A stretch of 64,000 nucleotides of DNA from Chloropicon primus. Its lineage: Eukaryota > Chlorophyta > Chloropicophyceae > Chloropicales > Chloropicaceae. The position numbers were made by a program, and so were the translations under genes. The notes beneath the pieces were generated by a model. It saw nothing but the letters and a program-made list of their open reading frames with translations. It searched no databases and had not been told where the DNA came from. How positions within the stretch are numbered: position 1 is the stretch's first letter; the number at the start of each line of letters is the position of its first letter. The stretch spans positions 372,001 to 436,000 of the forward strand of contig CP060766.1 in NCBI GenBank assembly GCA_023205875.1, in the 5' to 3' direction. This document shows, one piece after another, positions 38,327 through 48,508 of the stretch.

Positions 38327-39258
38327 ATGTTTCAGCCTCCAATGGGAGGAGGCGAAGTGCCGATGGACGGAAGCGGCGGGTTCCAGAACGGAAGGCAAGG
38401 GAATATTGCTCGACCTGGGATGAACAACTTCAAGACGAGGCTGTGCAGCATGTAAGTGACGACCTCGAGGAGGAGGAGGAGGAGGCGGCATCATCATCAT
38501 CGTTGTCTCCATCACGATCAAAATCAACTTGAAGCCTTTCTGACTGGAATGCATGCATCTCTCTTCCCCTTCCGCTTGTTCTCCTGATCGCGGCCCTCGG
38601 TCGAAACAGGTTCTCTTCCACGGGAGCTTGCCCGTATGGTGACCACTGCTCGTTCGCGCACGGCGAAGGGGAACTGAATAGGTCATCCATGCAGAACTCC
38701 ACGTTCCAGAGGAGGACGAGGCCGTGCAACAAGTTCAACACGCCCCAGGGGTGTCCCTATGGCGAGAACTGCAACTTCATTCATGATGTGAACGCATCAC
38801 CATTTGCTCTGCTGCCGGGGCCCGGAGGTTCGGGAGGGGAAGCACAGGTGTGCAAACCTGTCAAGCCGCCGCAGCAGATGCCTTTGAACTACAAGACGAG
38901 GCTCTGCGTGAGGTTTGAGTCCGGGGCGTGTCCATTTGGGGAGAAGTGTCACTTTGCTCACGGCAAGGGGGAGCTTCGGGACGCCAAGGCGAACAGAGCC
39001 ATGCACGGGGACCAGGAAAGGCAACTGGGGATGGGCCAGGAGGCGGGAGGGATGCAACTGAACCCGCCGAACTCGATGGTGACGTTCTTGTTCACGAGGA
39101 GGTCGCTGGAACCCAAACCCATCGAGCTCAAGGCACCCCCAGTGGACGTTGACTCCAATCTGGCGAAGCTCAGGGAAGCCAACAAGAAGGGGGCTCGGGA
39201 GGATTGGCTGCAGCAGGGGGGGTCTGACGTTTACGGAGACAAGGTGATCGTCTCCTGA
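38327..39258 (+). CDS. Triple CCCH zinc-finger RNA-binding protein
   Basis: Exons 38327..38451 and 38610..39258 (158-nt intron) encode 257 residues. The splice runs through the first finger and restores it: C40-x8-C49-x5-C55-x3-H59. Finger two is C81-x8-C90-x5-C96-x3-H100. Finger three is C141-x7-C149-x5-C155-x3-H159, the TTP/plant TZF-like spacing. Each is preceded by a TRLC/TRPC basic lead-in (KTRLC, RTRPC, KTRLC), typical of fingers that bind AU-rich or U-rich single-stranded RNA. The C-terminus is helical and charged. It probably acts in mRNA processing or decay. The frame is open upstream, but that part is UTR and an intron. Confidence 0.88.
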
Positions 39259-39307
39259 TACAACAAAAAAATGAATCGATCGATTGTGTAACATATTAAC
39301 TTTCTCC

Positions 39308-40597
39308 TCAAGCGTGGCACCGAATCCGTGGGATGCCACACTCCTCGCTCACCTGGTTCAAGTTATCGATCAGGGAGTCGTGGAGCCTGATCCCTTCCCT
39401 TTCTTGCTCCTTCCTGGCATTGAGCTCGGGTTCTCCGGGGACCATGACTTGCGGCAGGCCGTCCGCGCTGGGCAGCCCGTGCATCTGATCGATGAAGTCG
39501 TCCATCCTCGACGGGAAACCTGGCATGAAGACCCCGGGGTCTATCGCGATGAAGGCCTGCCCGAGATTGGCGCCCCCGTCGTCCTTCTCGTTCGCCCCGC
39601 CCTCCCTGGATAGCAGAGGGCTCTGCCACGTCCTGATCTTCCTCCCAAAGCTCGCGTCGCCGAGGACCCCGCCCAAAACTTCCACGAGCATCGCCAGACC
39701 GTAGCCCTTGTACCCGCTGTTCTCCTCCAGACCCCCCAAGGGCATCAGGCCGCCCTTCCCCGTTGTGCTCGACTCTACCGCCGCCTTGGCGTCGTCCGTC
39801 GGCAAGCCGTCCGTTCCCACGCTCCACCCCAGAGGCAACTTCTCGCCCTTCCTGTTGGAGACCTCAACCTTCCCCAAAGCCACCGCGCTGGTCGCCATGT
39901 CCAGCACAAATGGATCTCTGGAGTCCGTTGGAGCCGCAAGAGCTATCGGGTTCGTACCCAGCGCTGGATTCTTCGCCCTTGTTGGGACCACGATCGGACT
40001 GTGGCGCAGAGGACAGGAGAAAAGGTCAGTCACAAGTTGTTCTCACGGGAGTCCAATCGATCCAAACCTCGCGAGCGCGTCGTACCTCGTGTTCGTCCAG
40101 CTCATCCCTATCATCCCGTGAGGAAGAGCCATCATCGCGTAGTGCCCAGCAATGCCATAATGGTTGCTGTTGTTAGCAACTACCCATCCGATCCCATGCT
40201 CCTTGGCCTTGTCGATAGCAACCTTCATACTGTACTCACCACAGACAGCACCAAGACAGTTTCTCCCATCGACCACAGCCGTCGGCCCCTTCTCCTTCAT
40301 GACAATCGGCTCAGCCTCTACATCGACCGTCCCAGTCTTGCACTCGTCCACATACATCTTCAATCGATTGATGCCGTGACTGTAGACCGCTCTCAGATCT
40401 GCTTCCACCAGAACCCGAGCCACAGCAACCGCGTGGTCCTTCTTCGCTCCAGAACTCACGAGTGCTTGTTCACAGAACCGGTGGAGGTCGCCGTGGAGCA
40501 CACGCTTGTATTCCGTCGCAGGGAAGGACGAAGGAAACATGCACGACGACGAAGAAGAGAAGCATCGCTTGCTCCAACCAAGGAGAAGGCCTCTCAT
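39308..40597 (-). CDS. Ldh2/malate-lactate (ureidoglycolate) dehydrogenase family protein
   Basis: Exons 40597..40086 and 39998..39308 (87-nt intron) encode 400 residues. The splice creates the conserved GMSWTNTSPIVVPTRAKNP. Family landmarks include DLRAVYSHGINRLKMYVD, NSNHYGIAGHYA (catalytic His), GTNPIALAAP and YKGYGLAMLVEVL. The N-terminus MRGLLLGWSKRCFSSSSSC looks like a mitochondrial or plastid presequence. Members of this family (not the classic LDH/MDH fold) reduce 2-oxoacids with NAD(P)H, for example malate, lactate, sulfolactate or ureidoglycolate. The sequence does not fix the substrate. The frame is open upstream through an element copy, so the ATG at 40597 is preferred. Confidence 0.92.
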
Positions 40598-41130
40598 GAC
40601 AAACCAAACCAAACCAACCAACCAACGAAATGAATGAGAATTCTTTCTCGCCACTGCACCGTTTCTTTCGAGCGACGGCTCTTTCGAAAGAGCAAGAGAC
40701 AACGCTTCCTTCTATCTTGTCCTACGCGTCACTCTCTATTTCCCCGACGCGCTCTCCCGCCCTCTTCGTCTCCCCCCCCCTCTCTCTCTTTTCCTCCTCG
40801 TTCGCCCTCGTGCTCGCCCGTTATGATGGTTCAGCGGAAGGGAGAAATCCACCCAAACAGAGAGAGAGAGAGAGACAGAGGAGGAGGATCATAATCATAG
40901 TGACGGCGGTTGATGGATGAGGGAGCCAAGGGAGGATGATAGTGGCAGGTTGTCACCAACGTATCCGTATGCACCTCTTCCTGCTTTCCAAAGAGGCTCT
41001 CTCACTTGATGTGGAAGGGGGCAAGGAAGGGGATTGATAGTGCTGATCGGATCGATCCTCGACCCATCGATGCTATACTGCCTCGAGGATGATATGGGTA
41101 CGGTGCTGATGGTTCAAAACAAGTGCTTTT
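40598..41130. promoter_or_regulatory. Region between the Ldh2-type gene start and the FAD hydroxylase 3' end
   Basis: 533 bp. It carries the minus-oriented long element copy (40640-40860), a GA run near 40861-40876 and otherwise unremarkable sequence. No coding frame is supported. Confidence 0.55.
40640..40860 (-). promoter_or_regulatory. Long promoter-linked element (minus copy of an inverted pair)
   Basis: On the minus strand: GGTGGATTTCTCCCTTCCGC, AACCATCATAACGG, AGGGCGAACGAGGA, GAAGGAAGCGTTGTCTCTTG, CTCTTTCGAAAGAGCCGTCG, CTCGAAAGAAACGG and GCAGTGGCGAG. The core is at 40655-40712, about 60 bp before the Ldh2-type ATG. Confidence 0.78.
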
Positions 41131-42887
41131 TTAAGGCTTAAAGAGCCTCTCCAGGTACTCTGAGAGCCTTGACTTCATTCCCAGGGCCTCCATGTAGCCG
41201 ATGTACTTGTCAGGACGGACGAGTAGCATGCCGTCGGTTATACCGCCGAACTTTCTCTTGAAGTCAGCAGGGTCTGCGATGGCAAGGGATTCAATGCCAG
41301 GCGGTCCCCGGCAGTCTTGGTGACAAGACAGAAGAAACGATTTGAGGCCCGCTCCTTCCTTCAGCACCTCGAGTTGTTTCAGGACGACTTCTGAGCAAAG
41401 CTCTTCGGCGGCGGCAGTCGAGCTTGCGAGGAAGAGCACGGTAAAGTGCGGACCTCTGACGAGGTCCAGGGTGGTGGTGCCCTTTTCCAATTTGAGGAAA
41501 GGCAGCCTGTCCCCGGCTTGAAGTGGCCAACTGCCGAAGAACTTCCTGGGGAGGACGGAAAGAGCCAGCGGCCCGCTCCTGTAAGAGATCCACAGCTGTG
41601 CCACGAGCTGTGGGATTCTCCTTTCCACCTCCGGCAGCAGAAACTTCCTCCCAAGGGCAGAGAACATGACCGAGCGTAACATTCGGAACATCACGCTAGA
41701 GCCCGCGACAGCGGAGAAGGCCGTGTCGGTCGTCCTGATGAGAGTTCGGCCAATTGGCTGTCTCTCGAGGGAAAAGGATTTGATGAGCGCAGCACTCGCC
41801 TTGCTTTGGCATGCGAGCCAAAGCTTCCAGCCCAAGTTGTACGAGTCCTGGAGGCCGGTGTTCATTCCTTGGCCGCCAGCTGGCGAGTGAATGTGAGCAG
41901 CGTCGCCCACAAGAAACACTCGCTCGAGGTCCCCGAACTGATCGACGACTCTGCAGAAAGCGAGCGAGCGAATGTCAGCACAAAAGTCACGAGAGGACCG
42001 GAACCCATGGCTGCTTACCTCGAGTGGATTCTGAAGGGGCTGATCCAGCGCGGGTTTTTCACAGCTAGTTTGGTGGGAAGAAGATCGCAAACTTTTTGAA
42101 CCTCCTCCATCGTCGCTTCCTTCCCCATCCTTTCCTCCGACCGGGTCATGACGATTCGATAGCCGCCCCATTTGTAGGGAAAGGCCACGAACAAGGTGCC
42201 GTCAAGGAAAGACAGCATGTCTCCAGGCTCAAGGTACCTCCCTCCGCTCTCTGCTGCATCGGCCTTCTCGATCTCGCAATCGCACAGCAGAAACTCCTCT
42301 TCAAACTTCTTCCCGTCAAAGGCGAGCCCGAGCGTCTTTCTCACGACGGAGTGAGCGCCCTCCGCACCCACCAAAAAGCGGGTCTTGACGGAGAAGGCCT
42401 CGCCGCCCCTCTCGCAGTGGCAAAGAATGTGGTCCTCTCCCCCGCTCGAGGCGGCGCGGGTCACCTTCTCAAACCCAACAAGTTTCGTCGAGTACTCGAC
42501 CAAGCCCTTCCTTCCGTAACGCTCGAGCGAATCGATGAGCATGTTCTCGTTCTGGAACTGCGGGAAGATGAGCATTCCTGGGAGCGGGCTCTGGTCTGGT
42601 ATCTGCCTCAGAGCCATCTGCACTTCCTGGCCTCGTCCCCACACCACGCGGGTGCCTTTCAGGACGAGGCCTTCTTCGATGGCCCTTTCGCTCAGGCCGA
42701 GGTCGTCGTAGATCTCCAGCGTCTTAATCTGGACGGCCATCGCCTTGGTGTGAACCGACGGACCCTCCGCCGCATCGATCACGCGAAGCTTCAGACCCCC
42801 TCGCCTTCTCGCCAAGTCATTCGCCAGCAGGAGGCCGCATGGCCCAGCCCCTGCAATCAGCACGTCCACCAGGGGGCTTGACTCCAT
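41131..42887 (-). CDS. FAD-dependent aromatic-ring hydroxylase (PHBH/PheA type)
   Basis: Exons 42887..42019 and 41950..41131 (68-nt intron, GTAAGC...TGCAG) encode 562 residues. The N-terminus has the FAD motif DVLIAGAGPCGLLLANDLA and AMAVQIKTLEIYDDLG. The conserved GDAAHIHSPAGGQGMNTGLQ and DSYNLGWKLWL follow the splice. The C-terminal 150 residues (GPHFTVLFLASS, MLLVRPDKYIGYM) match the thioredoxin-like lobe of phenol/pentachlorophenol hydroxylases. The reaction is NAD(P)H-dependent hydroxylation of a phenolic ring; the substrate is unknown. No transit peptide is evident. Confidence 0.92.
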
Positions 42888-43210
42888 CGTTTCCACTCGC
42901 TCGCTCCCTAATGCTAATCCTAAGCACACACACACACACGCACGCACAGAGAGAGAGAGAGAGAGATGAGGGGAGGGGACCGCTTTGCTTTGCACCGTCT
43001 CGCGCTCGCAGTCCGCAAAATGTCACACACACACGGCCTCGCTCGCCTCGCCTCGCTTCCGTTCGTTCGTTCTCTTCGCTCCAATCCAGGTCACGATGCG
43101 AGACACCTTATCCCAAGGACAATGAATTACAACGTCGTCGTTAATGTTACTGGTTGGCTTCTCCCTCTTTCTCTTTCTCTTTCTCTCTCCGTGTGTGTGC
43201 ATGTGTGTGC
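42888..43210. other. Intergenic region with simple repeats
   Basis: 323 bp with CA (42925-42942), GA (42948-42965) and TTTCTC (43158-43186) microsatellites and GTTC/CGCCT short repeats. No element copy or gene is recognised. Confidence 0.6.
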
Positions 43211-44578
43211 CTAGGTGATGACAAGCCTGCTGGACAGGCTCTTCAGTCCCTTCTTCTTCGAACCCGGGTACACGTCTCTCTTCCCCGCGAGAACTTGCTG
43301 GTTGATGAAGTGGTTCAGTTGCACCTTCTCCAGCTTCTGCAAGTTCATGAGCTCGGCCATGACGTTCCTGAACCTCTGGTCCTTCCTCTCCGCTTCGTTT
43401 GCCCTGGCAATGTTCAGCTCGTGCTTCCCCCTTCCCGCCCTCTGCAGCAGGGCGTCCATCTCCTTCTGCTGGGTCGTCCTGAGCTGCTGCTCCTTGAGAG
43501 CCACCTCGGCGTCAAAGGTCGCTTGGGTCGCCGCGAGCTCGTTGGCCTCCATCTTGTCCACGATGATCTTCAACTTCATCGCCTTCTCGTACAAGCCTTG
43601 CCTTCCCAGCTGCTCCTGGATCTTCCTCTGATTCAGGAGCTCCTTGCTGTATTGTGGCCTACTGGGCCTCCTGGCATCCTGCTCGTCCTTGAACCCCTTG
43701 AGGAACTCGTTGTGCTCCTGCTTTAACAGAGCGACCTGCGTCTGCACGTTCTCCTCGTACTTTGCGATCCTCTCGTCCCAAATGCTGTTAAACTGCTCCA
43801 TCTCCAAGTTAAAAGCCTTCTCGGCTTCCTCCTTCTCCCTTCCCTGCCTCTCGCCGATCTGCTTCAGCCGCTTCTCCTCCTCCTGGTACTTGAGCTGAGT
43901 CAACCGCTTGGACGTCTGCTGGGCTTCCAGGTACTTCTGTTCGTTCTCGCACTTCTTCTTGTGCTCCTCCAGAGCTCTGATGAACGAAAGCACGGCCTCG
44001 TCCTCCGTGATGTGGCCGTTCTCCAGGTAGCTGCGCCGGCTGTGCGCCTTCTTCGAGGTGGAGGCCTGGTAGTCCGGGTCGACTTCCTGCAGCACGAGGG
44101 AAAGGATCCCCTTGAGGTCCAAGAAGGTGCACTTGTCTGTGTTTGGCAAGATGTTCTCCAAGACCTGCTCCAGGTTCTTGGGCATCTCCAGCCCAATCTC
44201 AACCAGGATCGCTTGGATCTTGTCCTTCTGAACGACTCCGCCATCCGCGTGCTTGGCGAAAGTCTCCTCGAGCTTGTCCTCTGGACCCCTCTCGCCAGTC
44301 ACCTTGGCCGGGACTGACTTGATTCCCGCATTGCTAGGCTTCACAGGGCTTGGGGAGGCCTCTTCCGCTTGCGCTGGTGGCGGCGCCCCCTCCCCCCCCT
44401 CCTCCTCCTCCTCAGCAGCAGCAGCTTCGGGAGCTTGCGCCTCGGGCTCCGGCGCTGGGGCCTCCTCCTTCACTTCCTCCTCCGCCTCCTGCGCGGCCGG
44501 GGTCTCCTCCTCCTTCACTTCCTCCTCCTCGTCCTCAAACTCCTCTCCGTACTCCTCCTCGTTCTCGTTCTCACTCAT
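43211..44578 (-). CDS. Acidic coiled-coil protein with EF-hand-like pair
   Basis: A single exon of 455 residues from ATG at 44578 (MSENENEEEYGEE). Residues 1-95 are a Glu/Pro/Ala-rich acidic tail. Residues about 110-180 resemble a degenerate EF-hand pair (LEETFAKHADGGVVQKDKIQ, LPNTDKCTFLDLKGILSLVL), with poorly conserved calcium ligands. Residues about 200-425 are highly charged helix/coiled coil with QQTSKRLTQLKYQEEEKRLK. The conserved-looking end is FRNVMAELMNLQKLEKVQLN. No orthologue is recognised. The form fits microtubule- or axoneme-associated proteins, which would suit other genes in the window, but that is inference. Confidence 0.78.
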   Translation of the reverse strand: MSENENEEEYGEEFEDEEEEVKEEETPAAQEAEEEVKEEAPAPEPEAQAPEAAAAEEEEEGGEGAPPPAQAEEASPSPVKPSNAGIKSVPAKVTGERGPEDKLEETFAKHADGGVVQKDKIQAILVEIGLEMPKNLEQVLENILPNTDKCTFLDLKGILSLVLQEVDPDYQASTSKKAHSRRSYLENGHITEDEAVLSFIRALEEHKKKCENEQKYLEAQQTSKRLTQLKYQEEEKRLKQIGERQGREKEEAEKAFNLEMEQFNSIWDERIAKYEENVQTQVALLKQEHNEFLKGFKDEQDARRPSRPQYSKELLNQRKIQEQLGRQGLYEKAMKLKIIVDKMEANELAATQATFDAEVALKEQQLRTTQQKEMDALLQRAGRGKHELNIARANEAERKDQRFRNVMAELMNLQKLEKVQLNHFINQQVLAGKRDVYPGSKKKGLKSLSSRLVIT

Positions 44579-44879
44579 CTTCCTTCCTCGCTCCCCTTGA
44601 CACAAAGCTTGTCTTCACTCGTACCCCAAACCAACCCACAGCCAGTGGCCCTCCAGTGAACACCCAACAAGCACTCCCGCTAGAGCAACGCAAGCTCTGA
44701 CAAACCGATGGGTGCTTCTCCTCTGGACAAGGGACGCCAAGCTCTCCTCTAGTCCCTCCAAGCCACCGCGGGTACTCCTGGTGCACAAGGTCTCTGGACT
44801 CCTCTGCTCAGCACAAACTCTGCAAAACAGGCACCACACAAAGACCACCAGCCTTCTGGTACTCAAGACTCAAGACTCA

Positions 44880-45180
44880 GCACACCAAGCCCAAGATACG
44901 CAGTCTACCACAACAGTGGCAAAAAAAATGCTGCAGGCAATGCAATGCTGCAGGCCCTCCGTTCCAGCCCTCTCGTTGCTGACCCAGCTCCACCCTCTGA
45001 CCAATGTCCTCAGCAAACACAGACCAGCGGGGTCCTGCCTCGAACTACTGACCAGTGCACAGACCGAGACAAGTCCAAGATAGCCCGCCAGGCAGTCTAC
45101 CACTTTCTAAAGCTCCAGGCAGGCAATGTGGACCCACGTTCCAGCTCTCTTTCCGACCGTGTTCCCTCCTGTTCAGCCCC
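44880..45180 (-). repeat. Diverged tandem duplication, period about 184-192 bp
   Basis: GCAGTCTACCAC occurs at about 44900 and 45092. CAAGCCCAAGATA near 44886 matches CAAGTCCAAGATA near 45070. The CAGCATTGCATTGCC/CACATTGCC segments match in the same order. It lies upstream of the coiled-coil gene. Confidence 0.65.
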
Positions 45181-46219
45181 TTGATGGTCCTAATTGACCT
45201 CAAGCAAAGGTAATGAGGATGAAACCCCTCCGCTTCACCCTCTGGCCATCGTCTCTGGCCAGGGGAACGGAAATGTTGCCCCGTAACAAGGATTCAGCAC
45301 TACGGAAAAGTCAAAAGGTTCAAGAATCGAAAAAATTCTGACTTTCTCCCCTTGGGACGGAAAGGTTCGGCGCAAGAAGCGTTTAGCACAGTGGAAATGT
45401 TAATCGTGAAAGAAGTGTACAAAGTACTGTGGTACCCTCGTACTTGGCCAAGATGGCATTAGCACGGGGGTTTGTGCGCGGGTTTGAGTGTACACGGGAT
45501 CTCTTGAACGGTCAAGGGGCACACCAACTTGCACATCGAGGAGGAGGAGGAGGAGCACATTGTGGAGGTGGCGGGATGATGGGAGAGCGATGGGAGGGCA
45601 AGGGAAGCGGGCCGAGGGAACAGTCTTCTCACGATCTTTCCGTAGTTGCCTCACTTGACGAAAATGCTTCGATTCTCGTTGAAAAATCCGATCCAGAGGT
45701 TGCGTGGTGGTGCTGGACCGAACCTAACGCCCAGTGATGCAATCCATTGATGCGATCCATTGCTCTAGGCCCGTGATGGATGGACGCCTCGAGGCCTTGT
45801 GCTCCACCCCGTGGCACCAGCACCCTTCCACCTCCCTCTCTCCACAGCAGGGGGTCCTCCGTCCTTCCGTCCACCGAGGCAGGCAAGCCATCATCCTGAA
45901 CGTTTGCGGAGCACTGAGAGCGTTTCACTGAGCATGCGAGCATGCAATCGAAAGCCCGAGAGGTGAACTATCGCTCAGTATTCCTTCCGTGTCCTCTTTC
46001 CATCCCCATCCACCCCTTGATCCTCTCCAGTCCAGTCCACCTGTCTCCACTTCAACACTTCATTCGGGAGGAGCAAACAGAAAACTGCTTCGACGACGAC
46101 GACGAGGACGAGGAGGTTGGTTCGGGCTTGAGGAGGAAGGTATTCACCAGTCGCACGAGGACGAGGGGGAGGCATCCTCGTGGCGGCTCCATCCCTCACC
46201 CCTTGTGCTCCTTCAGGAG

Positions 46220-46220
<1 letters not shown>

Positions 46221-46253
<33 letters not shown>

Positions 46254-46275
46254 GAGAGAGAGAGAGAGAGAGAGG
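46221..46275. repeat. AC/GA compound microsatellite near the ARL5 start
   Basis: About 16 AC units are followed by about 11 AG units, about 90 bp upstream of the ARL5 ATG. Confidence 0.95.
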
Positions 46276-46366
46276 GGAGGAGGAGGTGGAAGATTCTTTC
46301 CCATAGTTTGTTTTCGTTTTGCTAGACATCGCATGCCGCTAAGGCATCGGCATCAACATCGTTTTG

Positions 46367-46918
46367 ATGGGTCAGGTGGTGTCTGCTTTTTATTCTTGGT
46401 TCAACACGGAGAAGGAGTACAAGGTCTTGCTCATTGGATTGGATAATGCTGGAAAGACAACCACATTGTATCAACTTCATTTGGGACAAGCGATTGAGAC
46501 GCAGCCCACCATCGGTAGCAACGTGGAGACGGTGAAGCACAAGAATGTTCACTTCGAGGTGTGGGATCTCGGCGGCCAAGCGACGCTCCGGCCGTCCTGG
46601 GTGACGTACTACAAGGCAACGGATGCTTTGGTGATGGTGGTGGACAGCACCGACAGGGCGAGGATAAACTCTGTCAAGGAAGAGCTTTGGAGGGTGATAC
46701 AGAGCGATGACTTGAAGGGTGCATTCGTCCTGGTGTTTGCCAACAAGCAGGATCTCAAGGACTGCATGACTGCGGCGGACATAAGCACGAGTTTGAAGCT
46801 GCATGATATCAAAGACCACGACTGGCACATCCAAGCTTGCAGTGCGAAGAAAGGGACGGGCCTCAAGGAGGGGTTCGATTGGATGGTCCAAAGGGTCCGC
46901 CAGTCTCAGAACAAGTGA
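46367..46918 (+). CDS. ARL5: ARF-like small GTPase ARL5
   Basis: A single exon of 183 residues. Gly2 (MGQVVSAFYSWF) is available for myristoylation. The P-loop is LLIGLDNAGKTT (about 21-32). PTIGSNVETV is the ARL5-type switch I, WDLGGQATLRPSW is switch II with the catalytic Gln, FANKQDLKDCMT is the NKxD motif, and HIQACSAKKGTGL is G5. The SNVE and the KDHDWHIQAC segment identify ARL5 rather than ARF1. In other eukaryotes ARL5 recruits the GARP tether to the trans-Golgi for endosome-to-Golgi return. It is complete and of usual size. Confidence 0.95.
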   Translation: MGQVVSAFYSWFNTEKEYKVLLIGLDNAGKTTTLYQLHLGQAIETQPTIGSNVETVKHKNVHFEVWDLGGQATLRPSWVTYYKATDALVMVVDSTDRARINSVKEELWRVIQSDDLKGAFVLVFANKQDLKDCMTAADISTSLKLHDIKDHDWHIQACSAKKGTGLKEGFDWMVQRVRQSQNK

Positions 46919-47179
46919 GCCGCGTGGTTTCTCTTTTGGGGTAAACTTTGTGTGGGAAATAATTACTTCATTATAGTTGTTTTTTTTGGTTGTTGGTCTT
47001 CATAGTACACAAAAACTGTTTCGAGGGGACGGAGCCCCCTGCCTTGTTTCTTGATCGCCAGTCTCGTTCCTGCTCCTCCCGCCGCCGTCATCGTCACCCG
47101 TCGTCCAACAAGCCTTCTCCCTCGAAAGGAAGTGGAACGGGATCACCCTCTCTGTCTCTCTGTCTCTCTCTTCGCGTGC

Positions 47180-47974
47180 CTAGTCCAAGTAAAAGAGCGT
47201 CACCATCTTCTTGTTCTCTTTCGCCTGGGCGCACGTCTCCAAGAGCAGCTTACTGTCGTGGAAGGCAAAGCAGATGATCTGCTGAACCCTAGAAATAATA
47301 TCGTCGTTGCAAATGCTGGAAGCCTCGAAGAGGGTCAAGTCGTCGTTGTCCGGCATCTCCACGAGCTTGGCCCCAGTCTCCTGAACCTGTTTCAGAAGCT
47401 CCTGGGACTCAGACGGCTGCTTGTCCAGAGACTGGGGAAGGACAACCGTCAACAAGTCCGGCCTCTCCGCTCTCAGTGCACCTCTGATAACCGCTGCGTT
47501 CGTTCCTGTGGCACCGGAGGTGAATATGTGGTTGTCCGTGAGCACCATGGCGTAGCTCAGGATCTCAATCAGCTGCTGGTGCAAGAAACCCATGTTCCTC
47601 GTCCCAAAAAATCCAATGTTCTTCGGTCCGTTCTGCTGGATCGCAATGAGCTCTTGGAGGTACTCGATATCCGACGGCGGTTTCGGTGCCACCTCAAGCA
47701 CCTGCGGAGCATTTCCCGTCCCCTTCACGATGGATTCCGCGGAGGACGGGAGATCGTCAGGCCCGAGACCTGCGAAACACATTCCAACCATCTCTCTCCT
47801 CTTTGTCAACTTCTTCCACGACTCGCAACGCCATGGAGATGCCAAACAGGAACCTGAACGACAAGAAGGATGAGATCTTTCCGAGCTTTGCGTTCTTCCG
47901 CTGTGCAACTGGAGTGGCGCCGGCTTGCGTACGACCCCTCCTTGCGAAATCCTCGTGGTCCACGCACCCGTCAT
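47180..47974 (-). CDS. DprA/Smf-like Rossmann-fold protein, plastid type
   Basis: A single exon; the ATG at 47974 gives 264 residues with a 60-70 residue Ser/Arg-rich leader (MTGAWTTRISQGGVVRKPAP) that fits a plastid transit peptide. The frame is open upstream only through a GA repeat. The conserved domain includes IGFFGTRNMGFLHQQLIEIL, IFTSGATGTNAAVIRGALRA and LLTVVLPQSLDKQ. The end, FAFHDSKLLLETC then KMVTLFYLD, is close to the plant/cyanobacterial 'DNA recombination-mediator protein A' family. The fold is that of DprA/LOG nucleotide-binding proteins. The molecular role in plastids is not established, and I would not assign recombination activity. Confidence 0.85.
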   Translation of the reverse strand: MTGAWTTRISQGGVVRKPAPLQLHSGRTQSSERSHPSCRSGSCLASPWRCESWKKLTKRREMVGMCFAGLGPDDLPSSAESIVKGTGNAPQVLEVAPKPPSDIEYLQELIAIQQNGPKNIGFFGTRNMGFLHQQLIEILSYAMVLTDNHIFTSGATGTNAAVIRGALRAERPDLLTVVLPQSLDKQPSESQELLKQVQETGAKLVEMPDNDDLTLFEASSICNDDIISRVQQIICFAFHDSKLLLETCAQAKENKKMVTLFYLD

Positions 47975-48508
47975 GGTCCTCCCCTTCCCTTGTCCTGCGA
48001 CGACCGTCGCTCTCTCTCTCTCTCTCTCCCTCCCTCTCTCTCTCTCTTCCTCTTCTCTCTCTCTCTCTCTCTCTTTCTCCTCGGCTGTTCTGGGGGCCAA
48101 AGGTCATTGATGATCAGGAGGCCAAGGGATGATGATGATGATGATGATGAGGGGGTGATGATGGCGAGGGAGGAGGGGAATGGGGGGAGGTCGAAGGACA
48201 GTGGCTTCGCATTCTTCTCGCTCTTTCCAAAGAACCCTCGCTTGATGGGGTAACTGGGAAAGAAGGTCATTGATGATCAGGCCAAAAAAAAGGGACGAGG
48301 ATGGAGGAGGGGGACAGAGGTGGTGGTGGTGGTGGTGGTGGTGGATCAGGGGGGGGTAGGGAAGAGATGGCACCGTGAGCTCTTTGATCTGCTCACGGAG
48401 CCCTCAATTGAGAAGATTGGTGGCGGGGATCCAAAGATAATGCTAGATGCACGTCTGGTGTAGTGGTACAATCGATAATAATTTTACATTCAAAGCGAGG
48501 TTTCCTCC
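47975..48508. other. Region between the DprA-like gene start and the formin 3' end
   Basis: 534 bp. It holds a CT microsatellite (48008-48080), GATGAT (48130-48150) and GGT (48319-48344) runs, and two ATTGATGATCAGG copies (48106 and 48268). A plus-oriented element copy (48203-48255) faces no known plus-strand gene. From 48446 a tRNA D-arm-like TGGTGTAGTGGT occurs without a recognisable anticodon or T arm. Confidence 0.5.
48203..48255 (+). promoter_or_regulatory. Orphan promoter-linked element copy
   Basis: Reads GGCTTCGCATTCTTCTCG, CTCTTTCCAAAGAACCCTCG, CTTGATGGGGTAACTGGG. The core is a variant palindrome. No plus-strand coding gene follows before the formin 3' end. Confidence 0.55.

Larger units (their letters stand above)
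44579..46366. promoter_or_regulatory. Long divergent region between the coiled-coil gene and ARL5
   Basis: 1.8 kb without a supported gene; open frames here are short and lack domains. On the minus strand, 44880-45180 holds two diverged copies of a unit about 184-192 bp apart. Near 45190-45420 the sequence is AT-richer. A GA-rich stretch plus a degenerate element copy (45540-45665, ACGATCTTTCCGTAGTTGCC) is oriented toward ARL5. A long AC then GA microsatellite lies at 46221-46275, about 90 bp before the ARL5 ATG. Confidence 0.5.

Noticed and set aside
44712-45184. Short open frames in the 44.6-46.3 kb gap
   Set aside because: They lie in a diverged tandem duplication and lack domains. They are more likely the leader of the coiled-coil gene.
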